Shown here one piece after another: positions 1 through 5,586 of a stretch of DNA of 7,179 bases; positions within the stretch are counted from its first letter, which is position 1; every line of letters starts with the position of its first letter. Below the pieces are notes generated by a model, which saw nothing but the letters and a program-made list of their open reading frames with translations, did no database searches and was not told the origin of the DNA. Source of the stretch: JBCCGE01 sp039029455 (GTDB lineage: Bacteria > Pseudomonadota > Gammaproteobacteria > Arenicellales > Poriferihabitantaceae); contig JBCCGE010000134.1 in the NCBI GenBank assembly GCA_039029455.1, positions 1 through 7,179 on the forward strand, given 5' to 3'. A program made the position numbers and the translations under genes.

Positions 1-1
1 C

Positions 2-409
2 TACGGCCGGCTGCGCCGGGCTGCTACGACATGGTTGGAGCGGGTCGAAATTGAAGACGAGCGGATCGATGACACACCGCGCGAGTTCTCCGGCGGCATG
101 CGACAACGGCTGCAGATTGCGCGCAATCTGGTGTCCAGTCCGCGGCTCGTGTTCATGGATGAACCGACGGGCGGCCTCGATGTCTCCGTGCAGGCGCGGC
201 TTCTCGACCTGCTGCGCGGCCTGGTCAACGCGCTTGGATTATCCGCGATCGTGGTGACGCATGATCTTGCTGTCGCGCGCCTCCTGTCACACCGCATCAT
301 CGTCATGCGATCGGGAACGATCATAGAAACCGGACTGACGGATCAGGTGCTGGACGACCCGCGCGAGCCGTACACGCAGTTGCTGGTCTCCTCGGTGTTG
401 CAGGTGTGA
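2..409 (+). CDS. phnK: PhnK, C-P lyase system ATP-binding protein (5' end outside window)
   Basis: Partial gene; the frame is open to the left edge, so the start and the Walker A motif lie outside. The visible 135 residues are the C-terminal half of an ABC ATPase: signature FSGGMRQRLQIARN, Walker B LVFMDEP followed by TGGLDVSVQARLLDLLRGL, and the switch histidine in VVTHDL. The tail, LDDPREPYTQLLVSSVLQV, is nearly diagnostic of PhnK as opposed to the related oligopeptide transporter ATPases. In the known C-P lyase pathway PhnK docks on the PhnGHIJ core complex and couples ATP hydrolysis to cleavage of methylphosphonate-type substrates in the cytoplasm. The stop codon TGA overlaps the ATG of phnL (TGATG), which indicates translational coupling. 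The region is clearly GC-rich compared with sequence after about 1270. The family assignment is secure. Confidence 0.95.
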   Translation, partial: YGRLRRAATTWLERVEIEDERIDDTPREFSGGMRQRLQIARNLVSSPRLVFMDEPTGGLDVSVQARLLDLLRGLVNALGLSAIVVTHDLAVARLLSHRIIVMRSGTIIETGLTDQVLDDPREPYTQLLVSSVLQV

Positions 410-1131
410 TGATGCAAACAGGAAACGCAAGCGCCACGCCGGAGATGATTAACGTCGAGGCCGTCGCCAAGACGTTTACGCTGCACCTTATGGGCGGTGT
501 GAGATTTCCGGTCGTTGCCGGCGTGTCACTCAAGGTGCATGCCGGCGAGTGCATTGTACTTGGTGGTCCGTCGGGGGCCGGCAAATCATCGATCCTTAAG
601 ATGATCTATGGCAACTATCGCACCGATGCGGGACGCATCCTGGTGCACGACGGTCATCGCACCACGGATGTCGCATCAGCCGATCCGCGTGAAGTCCTGC
701 GGTTGCGGGAGACCACAATTGGTTATGTTAGCCAGTTTCTGCGCGTGATACCGCGCGTGTCCGCGCTCGATATCGTCAAGGCGGGCGCTGGACGACCTGA
801 CGCGGTGGCCGAGGCGAGAGCGTGGGACTTGTTGCAGCGGTTGTCCGTGCCGGAACGGTTGTGGGCGCGCGCGCCCGCGACTTTTTCCGGAGGTGAACAG
901 CAACGCATCAACATTGCACGTGGATTCGCCGCCGACCACCCGGTGCTGCTATTAGACGAGCCGACCGCGTCGCTTGACCGAAGCAACCGCGAAGCCGTCA
1001 TCGGACTGATACGCGAAAAGAAGAGTGCCGGAGTTGCCATACTTGCGATTTTTCACGATGAAGCGGTCCGCGAGGCACTGGCTGACCGGATCGTTGATGT
1101 GCGTGACTTCGCACCGTTGCCAACCCGCTGA
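409..1131 (+). CDS. phnL: PhnL, C-P lyase system ATP-binding protein
   Basis: A complete 240-residue ABC ATPase. Walker A GPSGAGKS is at residues 53-60, signature FSGGEQQ at 159-165, Walker B LLLDEP at 180-185 and the switch His at 216 in FHDE. The stretches GYVSQFLRVIPRVSALD and VPERLWARAPATFSGGEQQ are typical of PhnL. PhnL works with PhnG, PhnH, PhnI and PhnM in forming the alpha-D-ribose 1-phosphonate 5-triphosphate intermediate, and binds the C-P lyase core next to PhnK. ATG 409 shares its A with the phnK stop codon; ATG 412 is an equally good start, and AGG at 402-404 is a plausible ribosome site for either. ATG 445 gives the N-terminus MINV familiar from E. coli PhnL but has no properly spaced ribosome site. 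An 18-base gap separates it from the chimeric gene downstream. No key residue is missing. Confidence 0.95.
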   Translation: MMQTGNASATPEMINVEAVAKTFTLHLMGGVRFPVVAGVSLKVHAGECIVLGGPSGAGKSSILKMIYGNYRTDAGRILVHDGHRTTDVASADPREVLRLRETTIGYVSQFLRVIPRVSALDIVKAGAGRPDAVAEARAWDLLQRLSVPERLWARAPATFSGGEQQRINIARGFAADHPVLLLDEPTASLDRSNREAVIGLIREKKSAGVAILAIFHDEAVREALADRIVDVRDFAPLPTR

Positions 1132-1149
1132 TGATTAGAGCCGAGAACG

Positions 1150-1269
1150 ATGTCTGAAGCCGACACGAAAACAGATCCGCTGATCCTCACCGATGCGCAC
1201 ATCGTCCTGCGCGACACAGTGATTGAACGCGGTTGGATCGCAGCCAGTGACGGCGTGATCGTCGAAAAC
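1150..1269 (+). pseudogene. phnM: phnM remnant (first ~40 codons only)
   Basis: The position directly after phnL and the N-terminal sequence identify this as the beginning of phnM: a short beta strand (LTDAHIVLRD), a turn, then GWIAASDGVIVE, the usual opening of amidohydrolase-family PhnM. Intact PhnM is about 380 residues and hydrolyses alpha-D-ribose 1-alkylphosphonate 5-triphosphate to the 5-phosphate plus diphosphate. Here the metal-binding His/Asp motifs and the whole barrel are absent. No other phn gene is found downstream in the window. The assignment rests on about 35 residues plus gene order, so it is strong but not absolute. Confidence 0.78.
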
Positions 1270-2748
1270 AGAGTCAGACTGTTCCGTGAAATTCTCGAAG
1301 AAACCAAAGATGCTGTCGGTGACCGATGTGCAGTTGCTGTTCGTATCGCTGTCGACGAATTGCTCGGCGAAGAGGGAATTACCAGCGATGGAGAAGGTAG
1401 GGAAATCATCGAAATGCTGGCGGAATTGCCCGATCTCTGGGATGTCAATATCAGTGAATGGGAAAATGATTCAATGACATCGCGATTCAGCGATGAGGGC
1501 TTTCAGGAAGAGTACGTGTCTTTCGTTAAACAGGTCACAACAAAGCCAGTGGTCGGGGTTGGGCGTTTCACCTCACCGGATGCCATGGTGAGTCAAATTA
1601 ATCGCGAGGTTCTCGACATGATCGGTGCCGCGCGCCCGTCAATTGCGGATCCCTTTCTGCCACAGAAAATTGAGCAGGGTCGTATTGATGAAATCCGGGA
1701 GTGTATCGGTTGCAATATATGTGCTTCCGGACAACTGACGTTCACCCCCATGCGATGCACGCAAAATCCTAGTGTCGGCGAAGAATGGCGCCGAAACTGG
1801 CATGCCGAAAAAATCCCATCCAAAGGCTCTGATGACAATATTCTAGTCGTGGGCGCAGGACCCTCAGGTCTCGAGGCCGCAAGAGCACTCGGCCAGCGCG
1901 GATACCCGGTTGCTTTGGCGGATACGGAAACCCGAACCGGCGGTCGGGTGGTTCTGGAATCGACACTCCCGGGGCTCAGTGCCTGGGGTCGAGTGCATGA
2001 CTGGCGCCTGGGTAGAATACAGCAAATGAGTAATGTCGATTTGTTCCTCGACAATACTCTAACGGCAGAAGATATTCTCGCATTGGATTACGATCATGTA
2101 ATTCTCGCAACCGGGTCACACTGGCGTCGCGACGGCACCGGTCCATCGAATTTTCAGCCGATTCCGGGTGCCAATCAGTTCCACGTATTTACCCCGGATG
2201 ATCTCTTTGTCGGGAGAGACTTACAGGGTTCTGTCGTTGTGTTCGATGACGACCTTTATTACATGGGTGGGCTGATTGCCGAGAAACTAAAGGCACAAAA
2301 CCTGGATGTCACACTGGTGACCAGTGCAACCGAGGTGTCACCCTGGGCCGAGTACACCCTTGAACAGTATCGTATTCAGGCGCATTTGATTGAACTTGGG
2401 GTGACGATCATTACCGCTCAAAATCTCATCTCGATTGAATCTGACGCGGTGACCCTCAGTTGTATCTATAGCGAAAGTGAACGTTCCGTGCCGGCGGATA
2501 ATGTGGTTCTGGTTACCTCGCGGCATCCCAATAATTCACTCGAGTTACAACTATCAGACGATGAAGAATTGCTGCATGATCGTGGAATCAAATCGGTGAC
2601 CACGATTGGTGACTGCCATTGCCCTTCTACCATCGCCAATGCGGTGTACAGCGGTCACCGGATTGCGCGGGAATTCGATGCCGCCCCGGAAAACCCGGAC
2701 ATGCCGTTTCGACGTGAAATGATTTCACTAGAGGCATTTGAGCTTTAA
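1150..2748 (+). CDS. In-frame chimera: PhnM N-terminus joined to C-terminal part of a TMADH-like flavoprotein
   Basis: An open frame of 532 codons with two origins. Residues 1 to about 38 read as the start of PhnM (LTDAHIVLRDTVIERGWIAA). From about residue 39 (ENRVRL) onward the protein matches the intact neighbour at 2760-4829 from its residue 200. It keeps TIM-barrel strands 5-8, four Cys for a [4Fe-4S] cluster (C185, C188, C191, C203), GxGxxG at 235-240 and the C-terminal flavin/nucleotide-binding part ending IGDCHCPS...SGHRIARE. Trp104 and Asp107 occupy the places of TMADH Trp264 and Asp267. Missing are the flavin-linking Cys, the TMADH Tyr60 equivalent and the catalytic Tyr169/His172 pair, all encoded in the lost N-terminal 200 residues. 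It cannot act as PhnM and is unlikely to be an active dehydrogenase alone. No stop or frameshift occurs after the join, so the event is recent or some function is kept. Confidence 0.85.
   Translation: MSEADTKTDPLILTDAHIVLRDTVIERGWIAASDGVIVENRVRLFREILEETKDAVGDRCAVAVRIAVDELLGEEGITSDGEGREIIEMLAELPDLWDVNISEWENDSMTSRFSDEGFQEEYVSFVKQVTTKPVVGVGRFTSPDAMVSQINREVLDMIGAARPSIADPFLPQKIEQGRIDEIRECIGCNICASGQLTFTPMRCTQNPSVGEEWRRNWHAEKIPSKGSDDNILVVGAGPSGLEAARALGQRGYPVALADTETRTGGRVVLESTLPGLSAWGRVHDWRLGRIQQMSNVDLFLDNTLTAEDILALDYDHVILATGSHWRRDGTGPSNFQPIPGANQFHVFTPDDLFVGRDLQGSVVVFDDDLYYMGGLIAEKLKAQNLDVTLVTSATEVSPWAEYTLEQYRIQAHLIELGVTIITAQNLISIESDAVTLSCIYSESERSVPADNVVLVTSRHPNNSLELQLSDDEELLHDRGIKSVTTIGDCHCPSTIANAVYSGHRIAREFDAAPENPDMPFRREMISLEAFEL
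1250..1269 (+). other. Recombination junction between phnM and TMADH-like gene
   Basis: The sequence acggcgtgatcgtcgaaaac here resembles acggcggatcgctggaaaac at 3337-3356 in the intact paralogue, where it encodes the conserved motif YGGSLEN. The two align with one offsetting insertion/deletion pair and one mismatch, and both are in the same codon register (DGVIVEN against YGGSLEN). A crossover anywhere inside this patch therefore keeps the reading frame. To the left the protein matches PhnM; to the right it matches the flavoprotein. The exact breakpoint cannot be resolved within the patch. Confidence 0.7.
1264..2748 (+). repeat. Diverged direct repeat of the region 3351-4829
   Basis: This stretch and 3351-4829 encode paralogous protein segments in the same order and orientation. 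The best-conserved blocks are around the barrel end and Fe-S site: compare ARPSIADPFLPQKIEQGR here with ARPSIADPFLPKKIEEGR there, and CTQNPSVGEEWRR with CTQNPTIGEEWRR. Similarity weakens in the C-terminal third. The many silent and replacement differences mean this is an old duplication or separately acquired paralogue, not a fresh tandem copy or an assembly duplicate. Confidence 0.85.
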
Positions 2749-2759
2749 GGAAAGTGTTA

Positions 2760-4829
2760 ATGAGTCAAAGAGATTCCAGATATGACGTCCTCTTCGAACC
2801 GGTAAAAATCGGTCCGGTTACAGCGCCTAACCGATTCTATCAAGTACCACATTGTACTGGTCTTGGCTGGGTTCGACCCAGAATGGTGGCGGCACTCAGA
2901 GGGGTTAAAGCAGAAGGTGGCTGGGGCGTGGTTTGCACCGAATATTGTTCGATTCACCCGGGTTCTGACGACCTCCCCCACCCTTATGCTTCATTATGGG
3001 ATAAAGGTGATATCAAGTCGCACTCAATCATGACTGATCTGGTGCATGAACACGGTTCACTCGCAGGCGCCGAACTGTGGGTTGGAGGTGCTCGCTCACC
3101 CAATTTATTTACCAATGAAGTCGCTATGGATGTAGCCCATATGCCAAATTCTGTAGGTGTTCCTTACCAGGCAAGGGCGATGAACAAAAAGGATATTCGT
3201 GAACTGCGACGTTGGCATCGTGAAGCGGCATTACGAGCGAAAGCCGCTGGTTTCGATGTTGTTTACGTGTACGCCACGCATCACTACCTGCTGGCCCACT
3301 TCCTGTCAGCCAAAACCAACACCCGCACCGACGAATACGGCGGATCGCTGGAAAACCGGGTTCGCCTGGTTCGTGAACTGATTGAGGAAACCAAAGACGC
3401 GGTCGGAGATCGATGTGCCGTGGCGGTGCGCTTTTCTGCTGATCAAGGTGGTGACGACGAAGACGGCCCCGTGATTGGTGAACACCGCGAAATGATCGAA
3501 ATGCTGGCCGAGTATCCGGATCTTTGGGATATCAATATCCAGGATTATTATCGCGAAATGGGCGTTTCCCGATTTATCAAAGAAGCCTCTTTGGAATCAT
3601 ATATGTCCTACGTTAAATCGGTCACGACCAAACCGGTAGTCACCGTTGGCCGGTTCACGTCGCCCGATACCATGGTGTCACAGGTGAATCGGGGCATTGT
3701 CGATTTCATTGGTGCAGCCAGGCCATCCATTGCAGATCCTTTTCTGCCAAAGAAAATTGAAGAAGGACGACTTGATGAAATTCGTGAATGTATCGGTTGT
3801 AACAACTGTTACGTCGGTGACAGTAAAGCAACACCGCTGCGTTGCACCCAGAACCCGACCATCGGAGAGGAATGGCGCCGCGGTTGGCATCCCGAAAAAA
3901 TCGAACCCAAAGGTTCGGATTCAACCGTTTTGGTAGTCGGCGCAGGTCCTGCAGGCCTGGAAGCCACACGCGCACTCGGACACCGGGGATATCACGTATT
4001 ACTCGCCGAAGCCGAACAGGAACTCGGGGGGCGGGTCACCCGCGAAGCGCGCTTTCCCGGCTTGAGTGAGTGGATCCGCGTCAGGGATTACCGGGTTAAC
4101 CAGATTCAATCCATGCCGAATGTAGATATCTATCTCGACAATAATCTTGAAGCAGATGATGTTCTGGCGATGGAAGCCGAACATATTGTTATCGCCACTG
4201 GAGCACGCTGGCGCGCCGACGGCAAAGGCCGAGAATATCCAGCCTCGATCAAGCATTTTGGCCCTTCCAGCCACATATTTACGCCGGACGACATCATGGC
4301 GGGGAAATTGCCGGATGGCCCTACCCTGATATTCGATGACGACCACTACTATATGGCAAGCGTGATTGCCGAGCGTCTGCGAGAACAGGAAATACCGGTT
4401 ACGCTGATCACGCCTGAAGTGATGATTTCTGCCTGGGCCGATAACACTTCAGAGCAATCACAAATTCACTATCGCTTGTTTGAAGTGGGTGTCGAGTTGT
4501 TGCCGGCCCATACTCTTAACTGGTTCGATGGCAAGCAAGCCGAGATCTCTTGTGTGTACACTGAACAGACACGTCTGTTGGAGATCGAAAATGTGGTCAC
4601 CGTTACCATGCGTGACCCGAACGATGATTTGTTTAACGAGCTGGAGCAACGCCTCGATAATGGCGCCGACTACCAACCGGAATCTTTGACCAGAATCGGC
4701 GATTGTGAAGCACCTTCGATTATCGCAGGTGCGGTTTTCTCAGGACATCGATATGCGCGCGAGCTTGATACCGATGTCGACCCGGATCATCGAATCAAGT
4801 ATGACCGGGTATTTTTCGAGGAGGAATAA
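2760..4829 (+). CDS. TMADH/DMADH-like amine dehydrogenase, FMN and [4Fe-4S] flavoprotein
   Basis: A full-length 689-residue member of the trimethylamine/dimethylamine/histamine dehydrogenase family (TMADH about 730). The N-terminal old-yellow-enzyme barrel has NRFYQVPHC with Cys32, the place of the 6-S-cysteinyl-FMN Cys30 of TMADH, Tyr62 (TMADH Tyr60) and the catalytic pair Tyr171/His174 (Tyr169/His172). Cysteines 344, 347, 350 and 362 form the [4Fe-4S] site. GxGxxG at 394-399 begins the dinucleotide-binding domain, and the end carries IGDCEAPS...FSGHRYARELD. The pocket differs from TMADH: Trp264 is Tyr263, Asp267 is Glu266 and Trp355 is Asp354, so trimethylamine is probably not the substrate. 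Family enzymes oxidatively demethylate or deaminate amines and pass electrons to ETF. ATG 2760 is preferred over GTG 2754 because AAGGAAA (2747-2753) is well spaced for it. The gene begins 11 bases after the chimera stops. Confidence 0.9.
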   Translation: MSQRDSRYDVLFEPVKIGPVTAPNRFYQVPHCTGLGWVRPRMVAALRGVKAEGGWGVVCTEYCSIHPGSDDLPHPYASLWDKGDIKSHSIMTDLVHEHGSLAGAELWVGGARSPNLFTNEVAMDVAHMPNSVGVPYQARAMNKKDIRELRRWHREAALRAKAAGFDVVYVYATHHYLLAHFLSAKTNTRTDEYGGSLENRVRLVRELIEETKDAVGDRCAVAVRFSADQGGDDEDGPVIGEHREMIEMLAEYPDLWDINIQDYYREMGVSRFIKEASLESYMSYVKSVTTKPVVTVGRFTSPDTMVSQVNRGIVDFIGAARPSIADPFLPKKIEEGRLDEIRECIGCNNCYVGDSKATPLRCTQNPTIGEEWRRGWHPEKIEPKGSDSTVLVVGAGPAGLEATRALGHRGYHVLLAEAEQELGGRVTREARFPGLSEWIRVRDYRVNQIQSMPNVDIYLDNNLEADDVLAMEAEHIVIATGARWRADGKGREYPASIKHFGPSSHIFTPDDIMAGKLPDGPTLIFDDDHYYMASVIAERLREQEIPVTLITPEVMISAWADNTSEQSQIHYRLFEVGVELLPAHTLNWFDGKQAEISCVYTEQTRLLEIENVVTVTMRDPNDDLFNELEQRLDNGADYQPESLTRIGDCEAPSIIAGAVFSGHRYARELDTDVDPDHRIKYDRVFFEEE
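4818..4824 (+). promoter_or_regulatory. Strong ribosome binding site deciding a TTG start
   Basis: GAGGAGG sits inside the last codons of the flavoprotein gene, whose stop TAA is at 4827-4829. It lies nine bases before TTG 4834, the only start-type codon at a suitable distance apart from CTG 4831. The frame has no ATG near this point; the next upstream ATGs are deep inside the preceding gene. This supports a TTG start at 4834 and tight co-translation of the two genes. Confidence 0.75.
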
Positions 4830-4833
4830 TCTG

Positions 4834-5289
4834 TTGTCTGAGAATCAGGAATATCTGGATACCTTGTTGAGGTACTACGAGGAGGAAATCAGCGGGGAAG
4901 CCTATTTTTACCACCTGGCGGAATTTCTGAGCGAGCCGGATAAAACGGTTCTGCTCGGCAAAGTTGAGCGCGAGGCTGCCGCTTCCGTGGAACCTTTGCT
5001 CGAAAAATACAGGCTCAAACCAAGAGACGAATCCGTTATTCAAAAAGAAGGCAGAAGTTACGTACCAAATCACGCAAATTACAGCTGGCATGAATTCATG
5101 ACCCATATCGTGACTCGCTACCCGGGTTATTTGGTCGATTTCAAAAATCTGGAATCCATGGCGCCAAAAGCGGATTTACCTGCGCTGAAGCGGCTTACCG
5201 AACACGAAGTAGTGGTGATCGATTTTGCTGAGAAAGAGCTGTCCGGCGACCCGGACAGCGTGGAACCGCTGCATCGATATCTAGATTAA
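4834..5289 (+). CDS. Ferritin-like (four-helix bundle) protein of unknown function
   Basis: 151 residues from the TTG start, almost entirely helical in appearance. Helix 1 contains YYEEEISGEAYFYHLAEFL (residues 14-32), helix 2 VEREAAASVEPLLEKY (44-59), then a Trp/His/Tyr-rich stretch (SWHEFMTHIVTRYP), and a last helix LTEHEVVVIDFAEKEL followed by GDPDSVEPLHRYL. The pattern of Glu, Glu-His-Glu and aromatic residues, and the ending G-D-x-D-S-x-x-P-L, recall rubrerythrin/ferritin-like domains. A canonical ExxH pair in the expected helices is not obvious, so diiron binding is unproven. It starts four bases after the flavoprotein stop and is almost certainly co-expressed with it, which suggests a partner, assembly or redox role for the dehydrogenase. 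I do not recognise a named family. The fold assignment is by pattern only. Confidence 0.75.
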   Translation: MSENQEYLDTLLRYYEEEISGEAYFYHLAEFLSEPDKTVLLGKVEREAAASVEPLLEKYRLKPRDESVIQKEGRSYVPNHANYSWHEFMTHIVTRYPGYLVDFKNLESMAPKADLPALKRLTEHEVVVIDFAEKELSGDPDSVEPLHRYLD

Positions 5290-5298
5290 GAGACTGAG

Positions 5299-5505
5299 GT
5301 GAAAAAGTTTCAATCAACCAATGTCGCCCTCTTTGCAGCAATGACGATTGCCTTCGGCAACCCGGTTATGTCGGCACCCGAACCGCCTGAACCTCTGGTT
5401 GCAAAAACAGAACCAAAGACCGACGACGCCTGTTCCTGCAATATCCGCAAACAACATCAGGTTAAAAAAAGACTCGAGAGAAAAAAGAAACTCGAACAGG
5501 AGTAA
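5299..5505 (+). CDS. Small predicted secreted Cys-x-Cys protein, unknown function
   Basis: 68 residues from a GTG start nine bases after the ferritin-like gene. The N-terminus, MKKFQSTNVALFAAMTIAFG, has a basic end and a hydrophobic core, and a likely signal peptidase site follows VMSA (about residue 26). The mature part would be about 42 residues: a Pro/Glu-rich linker (PEPPEPLVAKTEPKTD), a CSC motif in DACSCNIRK, and a highly charged Lys/Arg/Glu tail likely to be helical. The ribosome site is weak (AAGAG at 5288-5292). ATG 5341 is a possible alternative start but would destroy the signal peptide. The CxC pair could bind metal or form a disulfide. I recognise no family. The signal sequence and tight spacing argue for a real gene. 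Confidence 0.6.
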   Translation: MKKFQSTNVALFAAMTIAFGNPVMSAPEPPEPLVAKTEPKTDDACSCNIRKQHQVKKRLERKKKLEQE

Positions 5506-5586
5506 TGACAGGTTTTTAAACTAGTTGGAAAAGATCAAGCAACTGCATCCTTCGAACTATCCCGGGCTGATGCAGTCACGGCGAGC
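5506..5586. terminator. Convergent intergenic region with inverted repeat, possible terminator
   Basis: This 81-base gap separates the convergent genes. It contains a perfect 8-base inverted repeat, actgcatc at 5542-5549 and gatgcagt at 5569-5576, with a 19-base loop. The right arm can also pair with actgcat at 5594-5600, inside the end of the cupin gene, and that hairpin is followed by aaaacttttttac, which would suit termination of plus-strand transcripts. Reading the minus strand, the first hairpin is followed by tgcttgatctttt, a poor T tract. The arms are short and the loops long, so this is a weak terminator candidate. Confidence 0.3.

Noticed and set aside
676..1040. Minus-strand open frames opposite phnL
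   Set aside because: They are antisense shadows of a GC-rich gene, with biased composition and no family resemblance.
1132..1149. A transposon end or insertion-sequence scar explaining the rearrangement
   Set aside because: No terminal inverted repeats, target-site duplication or transposase fragment is visible near the phnL end or around the junction at 1250-1269.
1150..2748. A single natural two-domain fusion enzyme (PhnM plus amine dehydrogenase)
   Set aside because: Only about 40 residues of PhnM remain, with no metal site, and the flavoprotein part lacks its first 200 residues including the catalytic ones. This is a broken chimera, not a functional domain fusion.
2754..2759. GTG 2754 as the start of the full-length flavoprotein
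   Set aside because: The AAGGAAA ribosome site overlaps or abuts this codon, while ATG 2760 has proper spacing and gives an N-terminus in line with TMADH.
3199..3381. Plus-strand open frame inside the flavoprotein gene
   Set aside because: It is an out-of-frame shadow of a strongly conserved coding region; it has no ribosome site and no recognisable protein features.
4705..4833. ATG 4705 as the start of the ferritin-like gene
   Set aside because: It would overlap the flavoprotein gene by 125 bases in another frame and add a sequence without helical pattern, whereas TTG 4834 has a strong ribosome site.
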